Shown here piece after piece: positions 33,125 through 41,342 of a DNA stretch of 47,389 nt. A program made the position numbers and the translations under genes. Below the pieces are notes generated by a model that made no database searches, was not told where the DNA came from, and saw only the letters and a list, made by a program, of their open reading frames with translations. Positions within the stretch are counted from its first letter, which is position 1. Every line of letters starts with the position of its first letter. Origin of the DNA: Pseudomonas palmensis (GTDB lineage Bacteria > Pseudomonadota > Gammaproteobacteria > Pseudomonadales > Pseudomonadaceae); the NCBI RefSeq assembly GCF_017848315.1, contig NZ_JAFKEC010000043.1, forward strand, positions 1-47,389, read 5' to 3'.

Positions 33125-33834
33125 TCGAACTGCTTCAGGAATACGGCCGGGCCTACCTGTACAGCGATGGCGCGGGCATGTCGGGGCTGGCGATGACGCT
33201 GTGGCTGTTCATCGTGACCATGGTGCTGGGTTTGGTGCTGTCGTTGCCACTGGCGCTGGCGCGGGTGTCGCGCAAGCGCTGGCTGCGCTGGCCGGTAGAG
33301 CTGTACACCTTCGTGTTTCGCGGCACCCCGCTGTATATCCAGTTGTTGATCTGCTACACCGGGCTGTACGGGCTGGAGGTGGTGCGTGACAACGCGCTGC
33401 TCGACCAGTTCTTGCGCAATGCGCTCAACTGCACGCTGCTGGCCTTTGTGCTCAACACCTGCGCCTACACCGTGGAGATCTTCGCCGGGGCCATTCGCAA
33501 CATTCCCCATGGCGAGATCGAGGCCGCCCAGGCCTACGGCCTGCATGGCTGGCGCCTGAACCTGTTCGTGGTGCTGCCGGCAGCCCTGCGCCGTGCGCTG
33601 CCGGTGTACAGCAACGAGCTGATCCTGATGCTGCATGCCACCTCGCTGGCGTTCACCGCCACCGTCGCCGACGTCCTCAAAGTGGCCCGCGACGCCAACG
33701 CCGCGACCTTTCTGACGTTCCAGGCCTTCGGCATCGCGGCCATTCTGTACATGCTGCTGTCCTTCGCGCTGGTCGGGCTGTTTCGCCTGGCCGAACGCCG
33801 CTGGATGCGTTTCCTTGTTCCTGCCCGAGGCTGA
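33121..33834 (+). CDS. Polar amino-acid ABC transporter permease (HisM/AotM type)
   Basis: A 237-residue inner-membrane permease, partner of the preceding one. The motif FVFRGTPLYIQLLICY and the coupling loop EIEAAQAYGLHGWRLNLFVV are typical of HisM-type subunits. The start overlaps the stop of the upstream permease (ATGA), and the ATPase starts three bases after its end. Confidence 0.9.
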   Translation: MIELLQEYGRAYLYSDGAGMSGLAMTLWLFIVTMVLGLVLSLPLALARVSRKRWLRWPVELYTFVFRGTPLYIQLLICYTGLYGLEVVRDNALLDQFLRNALNCTLLAFVLNTCAYTVEIFAGAIRNIPHGEIEAAQAYGLHGWRLNLFVVLPAALRRALPVYSNELILMLHATSLAFTATVADVLKVARDANAATFLTFQAFGIAAILYMLLSFALVGLFRLAERRWMRFLVPARG

Positions 33835-33837
33835 CCC

Positions 33838-34680
33838 ATGACCCTTTGCGCACACCCCCTGCCGGCCCATGGCCAGGCCCTGTACGAAACCCCCACCGCC
33901 CCGCGCGTCAGCAGCGCCGCCATCAAACTGAGCGTGGATGCCCTGCACAAGAGCTATGGCGATCACCAGGTACTCAAGGGCGTCTCGCTGCAGGCGCGCA
34001 AGGGCGACGTGATCAGCCTGATCGGTGCCAGCGGCTCGGGCAAGAGCACCATGCTGCGGTGCATCAACTTTCTCGAACAGCCGGACTCGGGCGTGATCAC
34101 CCTCGACGAGCAGAGCATCGAGATGCACCAGGGCCGCGCCGGCACCCGCGCGCCGAACCCGGCCCAGCTGCAGAACCTGCGCACGCGCCTGGCCATGGTG
34201 TTCCAGCACTTCAACCTGTGGAGCCACATGACCGTGCTGGAGAACATCTGCCTGGCGCCGCGCCGCGTGCTTGGGGTGAGCCCGCGCGAGGCCGAGGCCC
34301 GCGCCCGCGCTTACCTGGACAAGGTCGGCTTGCCAGGGCGCGCGGCCGATCAGTACCCGGCATTCCTGTCTGGCGGGCAACAGCAGCGCGTGGCCATTGC
34401 CCGGGCGCTGGCGATGGAACCGGAGATCATCCTGTTCGACGAACCGACCTCGGCACTGGACCCGGAACTGGTTGGCGAAGTGCTCAAGGTGATACAGACG
34501 CTGGCCGAGGAAGGCCGTACCATGCTGATGGTCACCCACGAGATGGGTTTTGCCCGCCAGGTGTCGAGCCAGGTACTGTTCCTGCACCAGGGCCGGGTCG
34601 AGGAACAGGGCGGCCCGCAGATGCTCGACCAGCCGCAGAGCGAGCGCCTGCAGCAATTTCTTTCCAACCGTTTGAAGTGA
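33838..34680 (+). CDS. Polar amino-acid ABC transporter ATP-binding protein (HisP/AotP type)
   Basis: A 280-residue ATPase with Walker A GASGSGKS, signature LSGGQQQR, Walker B IILFDEPTSALDP and H-loop VTHEMGFAR. The N-terminus is about 30 residues longer than usual before KLSVDALHKSYG; the true start could be further in, for example near an internal in-frame codon, but none has a better ribosome site. It completes the importer. Confidence 0.92.
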   Translation: MTLCAHPLPAHGQALYETPTAPRVSSAAIKLSVDALHKSYGDHQVLKGVSLQARKGDVISLIGASGSGKSTMLRCINFLEQPDSGVITLDEQSIEMHQGRAGTRAPNPAQLQNLRTRLAMVFQHFNLWSHMTVLENICLAPRRVLGVSPREAEARARAYLDKVGLPGRAADQYPAFLSGGQQQRVAIARALAMEPEIILFDEPTSALDPELVGEVLKVIQTLAEEGRTMLMVTHEMGFARQVSSQVLFLHQGRVEEQGGPQMLDQPQSERLQQFLSNRLK

Positions 34681-34692
34681 ACCGACGCCACC

Positions 34693-35187
34693 ATGGACAC
34701 CAAGGCCAACCGCATGCATGACACGCCGCCTCTGGATCGGATCGACGAGGCGATCATCGACGTACTGCGCCACAACGGGCGCATCACCTACGAGAAGCTG
34801 TCTTCGCTGGTGCACCTGACGCCCAGGCCTTGCCTGGAGCGGGTGCGCAAACTGGAGCGACGCGGGGTGATACGTGGTTATGGCGCGATCATCGATGTGC
34901 AGCGGGTGTCGCCAGGGTTGTCGCTGCTGGTGCTGGTGGCGTTGTCTAACCAGAGCGGGCGCTCGGCTCAGCGGGCCTTCGAGGCCTGCATGAAGGCCTG
35001 CCCGCAGGTATTCGAGTGCCAGCTCATCAGCGGGCATTTCGACTACAGCCTGCGCATGCGCTGCCGGGACATGGAGCATTACCGGGTGCTGAGCGAAACC
35101 TGGATGAACAACGACGAGCTGCACATCGACAAGCTGGTGGCGCACCCGGAACTGGCGGTGGTGAAGAACACGGCGCCGCAGTTGTAG
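34693..35187 (+). CDS. Lrp/AsnC-family transcriptional regulator
   Basis: A 164-residue regulator. An N-terminal winged helix-turn-helix (IDVLRHNGRITYEKLSSLVHLTPRPCLERVRKLERRGVIRGY) is followed by the amino-acid-binding RAM domain. In the RAM domain, VFECQLISGHFDYSLRMRCRDMEHY is typical. It lies 12 bases after the ABC ATPase gene and probably controls the ctlX-ocd-transporter locus in response to an amino acid such as ornithine or citrulline (inferred). Confidence 0.9.
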   Translation: MDTKANRMHDTPPLDRIDEAIIDVLRHNGRITYEKLSSLVHLTPRPCLERVRKLERRGVIRGYGAIIDVQRVSPGLSLLVLVALSNQSGRSAQRAFEACMKACPQVFECQLISGHFDYSLRMRCRDMEHYRVLSETWMNNDELHIDKLVAHPELAVVKNTAPQL

Positions 35188-35194
35188 CGCCGGC

Positions 35195-35222
35195 CCTGCA
35201 GGAGCCGGCCTTGCCGGCCAAG
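35195..35222. repeat. REP element (single copy)
   Basis: CTGCAGGAGCCGGCCTTGCC followed by GGCCAAGG matches the REP core at 3147-3210. It lies in the convergent gap between the Lrp regulator and the GGDEF-EAL gene and may end both transcripts. Confidence 0.65.
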
Positions 35223-35236
35223 GGCCCGATGCGGCA

Positions 35237-36934
35237 TTACGCCTGGCGCAACACCACCCACTCATGCGGCTGCACATACTCGCGCACCCATCCCACCACC
35301 TCCGCCGCCGGCATCGGCCGGGCGATGCCGTAGCCCTGCGCCACATCGCAGCCAAGCCCCATCAGCACCTCGCCATGCTCCACCGTCTCTACCCCCTCGG
35401 CGATCACCTGGCGCCCGAAGGCCCGTGCCAGGCCGATCACCGCGCGGGTCAGGGCCAGGTCATCCTGGTCATGCAGGATGTCGCGCACGAACGACTTGTC
35501 GATCTTGATCGCCTGGGTGGGCAGGCGCTTGAGATAGCTCAGCGACGAATAGCCGGTGCCAAAGTCATCCAGTGAAAACTGCACCCCCAACTGCTGACAC
35601 GCCTCCAGGCATTCGCTGACCCGCTTGATGTTCTCGATTGCCACCGACTCGACGATCTCAAGGTCGAGCATGCGCGGCGCAACCCCGTCATGACGCGCAA
35701 GCAACAGGCGCAGGCGCTCGACGAAGTCAGACCGTTGAAAGTGGCGCGCCGCGATGTTCACGCTCACCGACCAGCGATACCCGGCGTCCTGCCAATGCTG
35801 CATCTGCGCCATCGCGCGGTCGATCACCCACTCGCCGATGTCCACGATCAGGTCGGTCTGCTCGATCAACGGCAGGAACTCCGCTGGCGGCACCAGCCCC
35901 TTGACCGGGTGCTGCCAGCGCAGCAAGGCCTCGAAGCCCAGCACCTCGCCACTGCGCATGTTCACCTTGGGCTGGTAGAACAGGCGCAGCTCGCCATTCT
36001 TCATGGCGCGGCGGACCCGCTCAACCGTCTGGTGCGTGGCCTTCACTTCCTGGTCCAGCGACACGTCGAACAGGTGGAAGCGATTGCGTCCGCTCTGCTT
36101 GGCCACGTACATCGCCTGGTCGGCATGGCGCAGCAGGGTGTCGGCATCATCGTTGTCGGCCGGGTACAGGGTCACGCCGATACTGGCGCTGACACTGATC
36201 TGCTGGCCGCGAATCGAATACGGCGCCGCCACCGCCGACAGCACCCGCCCCAGCACCGTGCGCAACTGCGCCTGGCCCTCGACATGGCGCAGAATCAGCA
36301 CGAACTCGTCACCAGACAACCGCGCAACCGCATCGCCGCCACGCAGTATGCCCTTGAGCCGCGCCGCCACCTCGACCAGCAGCAGGTCGCCGCAGGCATG
36401 CCCATAGCCGTCGTTGACCGCCTTGAAGCCGTCCAGATCGAGCATGCACACCGCCAGCGGGAACTGCTCGGTGCGCGAGAATTCCAGGGCCTGGTTCAGC
36501 AGGTCCGAAAGGAATGCGCGGTTGGGCAGCCCGGTGAGCACGTCATGCCCCACGCGCCATTGCAGGGTGTGCACCAGCTGGCGTTTCTCGCTGACGTCGA
36601 AGCGGATCGACACATACTTGCGGACCTTGCCGGTGGCCGGGTCCAGCAGTGGCACCATGGTGCTGTCGACCCAGTACAACGAGCCGTTCTTGGCGCGGTT
36701 GCAGATCTCGCCCTTCCAGACCTTGCCGGCTACCAGCGATGCCCACATGCTCTCGAAGAAGTCACTGCCGTGCAGGCCGGAATTGAGGATGCGGTGGTTG
36801 GCCCCCAGCAGCTCTTCACGGCTGTAGCCGGAGATGCTGCAGAACTGCTGGTTGACGTAGGTGATGCGTCCGGCGAGGTCGGTTTCGGAAAAGATCGCGG
36901 CCGCGTCGACGGCCGCGCGGTAGTTGTCATCCAT
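35237..36934 (-). CDS. PAS-GGDEF-EAL cyclic-di-GMP signalling protein
   Basis: A 565-residue cytoplasmic protein. PAS domain at about 5-115 (GRITYVNQQFCSISGYS). GGDEF domain at about 125-285 with SGDEF at 207-211, an RxxD I-site at 198-201, and the core DLDGFKAVNDGYGH. EAL domain at about 305-550 with FEALLRW, DDFGTGYSSL, KIDKSF and IAEGVET, so the catalytic metal and base residues for c-di-GMP hydrolysis are present. The first GGDEF residue is Ser; such variants can still be active. It is transcribed after the Aer-like receptor gene, 21 bases away. Confidence 0.92.
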   Translation of the reverse strand: MDDNYRAAVDAAAIFSETDLAGRITYVNQQFCSISGYSREELLGANHRILNSGLHGSDFFESMWASLVAGKVWKGEICNRAKNGSLYWVDSTMVPLLDPATGKVRKYVSIRFDVSEKRQLVHTLQWRVGHDVLTGLPNRAFLSDLLNQALEFSRTEQFPLAVCMLDLDGFKAVNDGYGHACGDLLLVEVAARLKGILRGGDAVARLSGDEFVLILRHVEGQAQLRTVLGRVLSAVAAPYSIRGQQISVSASIGVTLYPADNDDADTLLRHADQAMYVAKQSGRNRFHLFDVSLDQEVKATHQTVERVRRAMKNGELRLFYQPKVNMRSGEVLGFEALLRWQHPVKGLVPPAEFLPLIEQTDLIVDIGEWVIDRAMAQMQHWQDAGYRWSVSVNIAARHFQRSDFVERLRLLLARHDGVAPRMLDLEIVESVAIENIKRVSECLEACQQLGVQFSLDDFGTGYSSLSYLKRLPTQAIKIDKSFVRDILHDQDDLALTRAVIGLARAFGRQVIAEGVETVEHGEVLMGLGCDVAQGYGIARPMPAAEVVGWVREYVQPHEWVVLRQA

Positions 36935-36955
36935 GCTCGTTCACTCGCCTGGCGG

Positions 36956-38521
36956 CTATCGGTTGAAGCGTTCAACCAAGGCACGCAGGCCGCTGGAAAT
37001 ATGCTCAAGCTCGCCACCACGGGTGGCGGCGGCATTGGCGTTGTCGGCAGTCTTCTGCACCGTGCCGGCTACCCGATTGATCTGCTGCGACACGTCCTCC
37101 GCCACGTAGGACTGCTCCTGCGAGGCGGCCGCCATCTGCTGGGTCATATCGGTGATGCGTGCCACCGCCTCGCGAATGCCTTGCAGTGCGCGCTGCGCCT
37201 CGACCACCTGCGCCACGCCCTGCTCGGCCTCCTGGATGCCCAGGTTGGCGATGCTCACCGCGTCATCGGCGCCGCTGCGCAGGGTCTCGATGATGCCCTG
37301 GATCTGCTGGGTCGACTGGCGGGTCTTGCCCGCCAGGGCGCGCACCTCATCGGCCACCACGGCAAATCCGCGGCCCTGCTCGCCAGCACGCGCCGCTTCG
37401 ATGGCAGCGTTGAGCGCCAGCAGGTTGGTCTGGTCGGCAATCGCCTGGATCACGCTGGCAGCCAGCATGATGTCCTGGGTCTGCCCGGCCAGGTGGCCGA
37501 CCGCCTGGTTGATCTGGGTGACGGTGCTGGCCAGCAGCTGGATCGCCTCGCGCGAGGTACCGGCCACCTGGCTGCCCTGTTCGGCCAGCTGGTTGGCGGT
37601 GCCGGCCTCGCTGGCGGTCTGCTGTACATGCACCGCCACTTCGGCGATGGATGCCGCCATCTCGGTCATCGCCGCCGCGGTCATGTCGGTTTCGGCGCGC
37701 TGGTCGAGCAGCGCCAGCTCGGTGGCATTGGACAGCCGGCTGGAATCGCTGGCGGCCACGGCCATCTGGTTGGCCAGGTCGCTCAGGCGCGTCAGCGCGG
37801 TTTTCAGGCGCGCCTCTTCACTGATCAACACCATCTGCAGTTGCGCGGTCGGCCCCAGCGCTTCGCTGTAGGCCAGCGCACTGATCGGGTCGGAGAACGT
37901 GTTGGGGGTGCTGCGCACGATCTGGCGCACTTCATGGCGCAGGCGATTGTGCCCCCACAGGCCCACCGCCACGAACAGCGCCAGCGTGATGCCCTGCCCG
38001 CCCCAGCCCGGCAACAGCCGGTTGGCGCCCATGGCCAAAGCGGCTGCCAGCAACGGCAGCGCAAGCACGCGGCCCTGCAGGGCCAGGCGACGCCCGAAGG
38101 GCACGGGGGGCTTGCCTTCACGCAGACGGGCATACAGCGCTTCGGCGCGCTGCACCTGATCGCGAGTGGGCTTGACCCGTACCGATTCGTAGCCGACCAG
38201 GCGGCCGTCCTCGAGCACCGGTGTGACGTAGGCGCTGACCCAGTAGAAGTTGCCGTTCTTGCAGCGGTTCTTGACGATGCCCATCCAGCTCTGGCCGGCC
38301 TTGAGGTACTGCCACATCAGGGCAAATACGGCAGGCGGCATGTCCGGGTGGCGCACCAGGTTGTGCGTGCTGCCGATCAGTTCCGCCTGGCTGAAGCCAC
38401 TCATGGCGGCGAATTCGGCATTGCAATAGGTGATGTTACTGTCGGTATCGGTGGCGGAAATCAGCCGCTGATGGTCCGGAAAGGTCTGTTCGACAGCCGT
38501 GACCGGCAGATTGAGACGCAC
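36956..38521 (-). CDS. Aer-like methyl-accepting chemotaxis protein with N-terminal PAS domain
   Basis: A 521-residue chemoreceptor. PAS domain at about 15-125 (NITYCNAEFAAMSGFSQ; KNGNFYWVSAYVTPV), two short membrane segments at about 150-200, and a methyl-accepting domain whose tip is RAGEQGRGFAVVADEVRALAG. This is the Aer redox/energy-taxis layout, so FAD in the PAS domain is likely but not proven. GTG start with AGGGAG. The sigma-70-like promoter at 38603-38630 precedes it. It heads a two-gene operon with the PAS-GGDEF-EAL protein. Confidence 0.9.
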   Translation of the reverse strand: MRLNLPVTAVEQTFPDHQRLISATDTDSNITYCNAEFAAMSGFSQAELIGSTHNLVRHPDMPPAVFALMWQYLKAGQSWMGIVKNRCKNGNFYWVSAYVTPVLEDGRLVGYESVRVKPTRDQVQRAEALYARLREGKPPVPFGRRLALQGRVLALPLLAAALAMGANRLLPGWGGQGITLALFVAVGLWGHNRLRHEVRQIVRSTPNTFSDPISALAYSEALGPTAQLQMVLISEEARLKTALTRLSDLANQMAVAASDSSRLSNATELALLDQRAETDMTAAAMTEMAASIAEVAVHVQQTASEAGTANQLAEQGSQVAGTSREAIQLLASTVTQINQAVGHLAGQTQDIMLAASVIQAIADQTNLLALNAAIEAARAGEQGRGFAVVADEVRALAGKTRQSTQQIQGIIETLRSGADDAVSIANLGIQEAEQGVAQVVEAQRALQGIREAVARITDMTQQMAAASQEQSYVAEDVSQQINRVAGTVQKTADNANAAATRGGELEHISSGLRALVERFNR

Positions 38522-38602
38522 GTTAAAACTCCCTGAAGCGCACGCTAAAGCCTTGTCCAGCGGCCCTGAAACCTGCAGCGTAAATGTCGGTCCAAGTGAA
38601 CG

Positions 38603-38630
38603 ATTCTACGAAATACATCACATTTTGCAA
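38603..38630 (-). promoter_or_regulatory. Candidate sigma-70 promoter of the Aer-like gene
   Basis: On the minus strand, TTGCAA, a 16-base spacer and TAGAAT, about 82 bases before the start codon. Confidence 0.45.
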
Positions 38631-38652
38631 GGAAAGGTGATGAAACGTGGCG

Positions 38653-38681
38653 TTGTGCAATGCCAATATTTATCGTTAAGT
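38653..38681 (+). promoter_or_regulatory. Candidate promoter of the XRE regulator
   Basis: TTGTGC, a 17-base spacer and TTAAGT, 27 bases before the start codon. The -10 match is moderate. Confidence 0.3.
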
Positions 38682-38707
38682 TCTTGATTCTAAATGGGAA
38701 TCGAGCG

Positions 38708-39022
38708 ATGGAATTATCTAGTTTGGGTCCAGCCATCAGACGCTATCGCAAGGTAGCCGGGCTTACTCAGGCTGAACTTGGCGAAAAAACCGGTTTTGAC
38801 CCCAAAACCATAAGCCGCTTTGAAACCGGCACCTACACCCCCAGTGTCGAAGCGCTGTTCACCTTTGCCGACGTGCTGGGCGTCAAGCTCAATGCCTTTT
38901 TCGCCGACCTGGAAGATGCGGACGAGCAACGTGCCTACTTGTTCGGTGTTATTCACAAAGCTCCACCCAAGGACCTGGGAAAGCTGATTGCAGCGGTAGA
39001 CATGGCCCTTTCCAAGCCTTGA
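38708..39022 (+). CDS. XRE-family helix-turn-helix regulator (single domain)
   Basis: A 104-residue DNA-binding protein. The lambda-repressor-like HTH occupies about residues 8-62 (IRRYRKVAGLTQAELGEKTGF, split here by helices; SRFETGTYTPSVEALFTFADVLGV). The C-terminal 40 residues carry no known sensor domain. The gene lies alone between the Aer operon and the DctA-like symporter, with AT-rich upstream sequence. No toxin gene sits beside it, so it does not look like an antitoxin. Target unknown. Confidence 0.85.
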   Translation: MELSSLGPAIRRYRKVAGLTQAELGEKTGFDPKTISRFETGTYTPSVEALFTFADVLGVKLNAFFADLEDADEQRAYLFGVIHKAPPKDLGKLIAAVDMALSKP

Positions 39023-39100
39023 TCACTGCCCTCGCAAAAGCGTGACAGGCGCCTGCCACTGTTGCTTGAAGCGCTTTTGTCGTCGATAAGTACTGCAACT

Positions 39101-39118
39101 GGTCAGACCGGTAAAACC
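39101..39118 (+). promoter_or_regulatory. Two adjacent GGT-N3-ACC operator-like sites (distal)
   Basis: GGTCAGACC at 39101-39109 abuts GGTAAAACC at 39110-39118, both matching the FadR/PdhR-subfamily operator core (GGT-N3-ACC). They lie about 65-80 bases before the predicted transcription start of the DctA-like gene. Confidence 0.5.
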
Positions 39119-39146
39119 GATCTGATGCCCTGGATTCGCGAAATAC

Positions 39147-39176
39147 TTGCAAACCCGCAAAAACTCCGCCTACACT
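39147..39176 (+). promoter_or_regulatory. Candidate sigma-70 promoter of the DctA-like symporter
   Basis: TTGCAA, an 18-base spacer and TACACT, about 97 bases before the start codon and flanked by the GGT-N3-ACC sites. Confidence 0.5.
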
Positions 39177-39196
39177 GCGCCTGCACTGGACATACC

Positions 39197-39205
39197 GGTA
39201 AGACC
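39197..39205 (+). promoter_or_regulatory. GGT-N3-ACC operator-like site (proximal)
   Basis: GGTAAGACC lies about 20 bases downstream of the -10 TACACT, where a bound GntR repressor would block transcription. Confidence 0.5.
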
Positions 39206-39273
39206 ACAATAATTAAGTCTGTCGCTCGGCGCTTGTTGCCAGAAGCACGGACACCGACCAGAGATCCCTCCCC

Positions 39274-40587
39274 ATGCTCAAATGGTGCTCGCGTTCGATC
39301 TTCCTCCAAGTGGTGCTCGGCCTGATGCTCGGCATCGCCTGCGGCCTGAGCTTTCCTGAAGTTTCCCTGCAACTCAAACCCCTCGGTGACGGCTTCATCA
39401 AGCTGATCAAGATGCTCATCGGGCTGATTGTGTTCTGCGTGGTGGTCAGCGGCATTTCCGGTGCCGGCGACCTCAAGAAGGTTGGCCGCATCGGCCTCAA
39501 GTCGGTGATCTACTTCGAAGTGCTGACCACCATTGCGCTGGTGCTGGGGCTGGTACTGGCATTCACCTCAGGCATCGGTACCGGTGCCAACATCCACCTC
39601 GACCAGTTGTCGACCGCCGATGCCGGTGCGCTGGCCGAGCGTGGCCAGCATATCCAGGGCACGGCAGCGTTCCTCATGGGCCTGATACCCAATTCGGTGC
39701 TCGGCGCCTTCGCCGACAACAACATCCTCCAGGTGCTGCTGTTCTCGGTGCTGTTCGGCAGCGCCCTGAACCTGGTGGGCGAGGCCGCGTCGGGCATCAC
39801 CCGGCTGATAAACGAACTGAGCCATGTGATCTTCCGCATCATGGGCATGATCGTGCGCCTGGCGCCGATCGGTGTGTTCGGCGCCATCGCCTTCACCACC
39901 AGCCAGTACGGCCTGGACTCGCTGCAACACCTGGGCGGCCTGGTGGCTCTGTTCTACGTGACCTGTGCAGGCTTCGTGCTGGTGATCCTGGGGACAGTGA
40001 TGCGCGTCTCGGGCCTGAAGCTGTTCCCGTTCCTCAAGTACATGCGCGAAGAACTGGGCATCGTGCTGGGTACTGCTTCGTCCGATGCGGTCCTGCCGCA
40101 GATCATGCGCAAGCTCGAACACCTGGGCATCGGCAGCTCCACCGTCGGCCTGGTGATCCCCACGGGCTACTCCTTCAACCTGGACGGTTTCTCGATCTAC
40201 CTCACCCTGGCCATCGTGTTCATCGCCAACGCCATCGGCACACCGCTGGCCATGACCGACCTGCTGACCATCCTGCTGGTGTCGCTGATCACCTCCAAGG
40301 GCGCCCACGGCATTCCGGGGTCGGCGCTGGTGATTCTGGCCGCCACCCTCACGGCAGTACCGGCCATCCCGGTAGTGGGCCTGGTGCTGGTGCTGGCGGT
40401 GGACTGGTTCATGGGCATCGGCCGCGCGCTGACCAACCTGATCGGCAACTGCGTGGCCACCGTGGCCATCGCCCGCTGGGAAAAGGACATTGATCTGGAA
40501 CGCGCCAACAACGTACTCAACGGCAAGCAGGGCTTCAGCTTCCAGACGCGCAAGCTGCCGACCCCTGCCCATCAACAGGAATTCTAG
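39274..40587 (+). CDS. DctA-like dicarboxylate/amino-acid:cation symporter
   Basis: A 437-residue inner-membrane symporter of the DAACS family (E. coli DctA, GltP). Membrane helices and the two re-entrant hairpins are visible, including SSDAVLPQIMRKLE, GYSFNLDGFSIYLTLA, TSKGAHGIPGSALVILAATL and ARALTNLIGN-like GRALTNLIGN. In DctA the fourth motif contains FNLDGT; here it reads FNLDGF. The position equal to Asp394 of GltPh is Gly (DWFMGIGR), while Arg397 is kept, so the substrate is probably an organic acid but not necessarily C4-dicarboxylate. It is followed by a GntR regulator that may control it. Confidence 0.88.
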   Translation: MLKWCSRSIFLQVVLGLMLGIACGLSFPEVSLQLKPLGDGFIKLIKMLIGLIVFCVVVSGISGAGDLKKVGRIGLKSVIYFEVLTTIALVLGLVLAFTSGIGTGANIHLDQLSTADAGALAERGQHIQGTAAFLMGLIPNSVLGAFADNNILQVLLFSVLFGSALNLVGEAASGITRLINELSHVIFRIMGMIVRLAPIGVFGAIAFTTSQYGLDSLQHLGGLVALFYVTCAGFVLVILGTVMRVSGLKLFPFLKYMREELGIVLGTASSDAVLPQIMRKLEHLGIGSSTVGLVIPTGYSFNLDGFSIYLTLAIVFIANAIGTPLAMTDLLTILLVSLITSKGAHGIPGSALVILAATLTAVPAIPVVGLVLVLAVDWFMGIGRALTNLIGNCVATVAIARWEKDIDLERANNVLNGKQGFSFQTRKLPTPAHQQEF

Positions 40588-40623
40588 GCAACGACGTATG
40601 CATGTGTTTTCAGGGAGCAAACA

Positions 40624-41328
40624 GTGATTACCTCATCGACGGTAGTGAATGCGGTAGTGGAGAAACTGCGCCAGGCACTGGCCCGTGGCCAGTGGCGCTC
40701 GGGCGAGATGCTCCCGGGTCAGCGAGAACTGGCCGAGCAACTGGGCATCAGCCGGCCAAGCCTGCGCGAAGCGGTCACGGTGCTGGAGACCCTCGGCCTG
40801 GTGCGTTCCATGCCAGGCAAGGGAGTGCTGGTGCTCGACCCCGGCACCCAGGAGCTGGTACAGGCCCCCGCGGCCGTGGCCGGAGCCAGCCTGGAGGACG
40901 TGCTGCAGCTGCGTTACACGCTGGAGCCGTTCATTGTCGGGCTGGTGGCGCAGTCGGTCAGCAGCAAGGAAATCGGCCAGTTGCGCCTGACCCTGATGGA
41001 CATGCGCGAGGCCCTGGAGGCCAGCGACAGCGAAGCCGGGGTGCGCGCCTACCTGGCATTTCACGAAGAGCTGTTCGCACTGACCGCCAACCCGATTTTC
41101 CAAAGTGTGGTGCAGCAGACCAGCAATGCCCTCAAGCAGAGCGCCCAGGTGCTGCACAACTCGCCCGAGCACCTGGCCGCGCGTCTGGAAGAGAACGAGG
41201 CGGTGGTGCGCGCCATCCGCAACAAGGACAGCGCCCAGGCCAGTGCGCAGATGCGCCGGCACATTCTGCAGGAAGGCCTGCGCATGGGCATCGAATTGAC
41301 CATTCCGGATGAACACCCGGGCAACTGA
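40624..41328 (+). CDS. GntR-family regulator, FadR/PdhR subfamily
   Basis: A 234-residue regulator. Winged HTH at about 8-70 (GEMLPGQRELAEQLGISRPS; REAVTVLETLGLV) followed by a FCD ligand-binding domain (LRYTLEPFIVGLVA; FHEELFALTANPIF; HILQEGLRMGIE). GTG start with AGGGAG. It lies 36 bases after the symporter gene. Its subfamily binds GGT-N3-ACC sites, three of which precede the symporter, so it is the likely repressor, with the transported acid as inducer (inferred). Confidence 0.9.
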   Translation: MITSSTVVNAVVEKLRQALARGQWRSGEMLPGQRELAEQLGISRPSLREAVTVLETLGLVRSMPGKGVLVLDPGTQELVQAPAAVAGASLEDVLQLRYTLEPFIVGLVAQSVSSKEIGQLRLTLMDMREALEASDSEAGVRAYLAFHEELFALTANPIFQSVVQQTSNALKQSAQVLHNSPEHLAARLEENEAVVRAIRNKDSAQASAQMRRHILQEGLRMGIELTIPDEHPGN

Positions 41329-41342
41329 CCAGGAGAGCGACC

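Noticed and set aside
35690..38536. Long open frame (948 codons) opposite the chemoreceptor and GGDEF-EAL genes
   Set aside because: It is a shadow of two well-supported minus-strand genes spanning their junction, with no ribosome site or family similarity.
38708..39022. XRE gene as the antitoxin of a toxin-antitoxin pair
   Set aside because: No small toxin-like gene is adjacent on either side.
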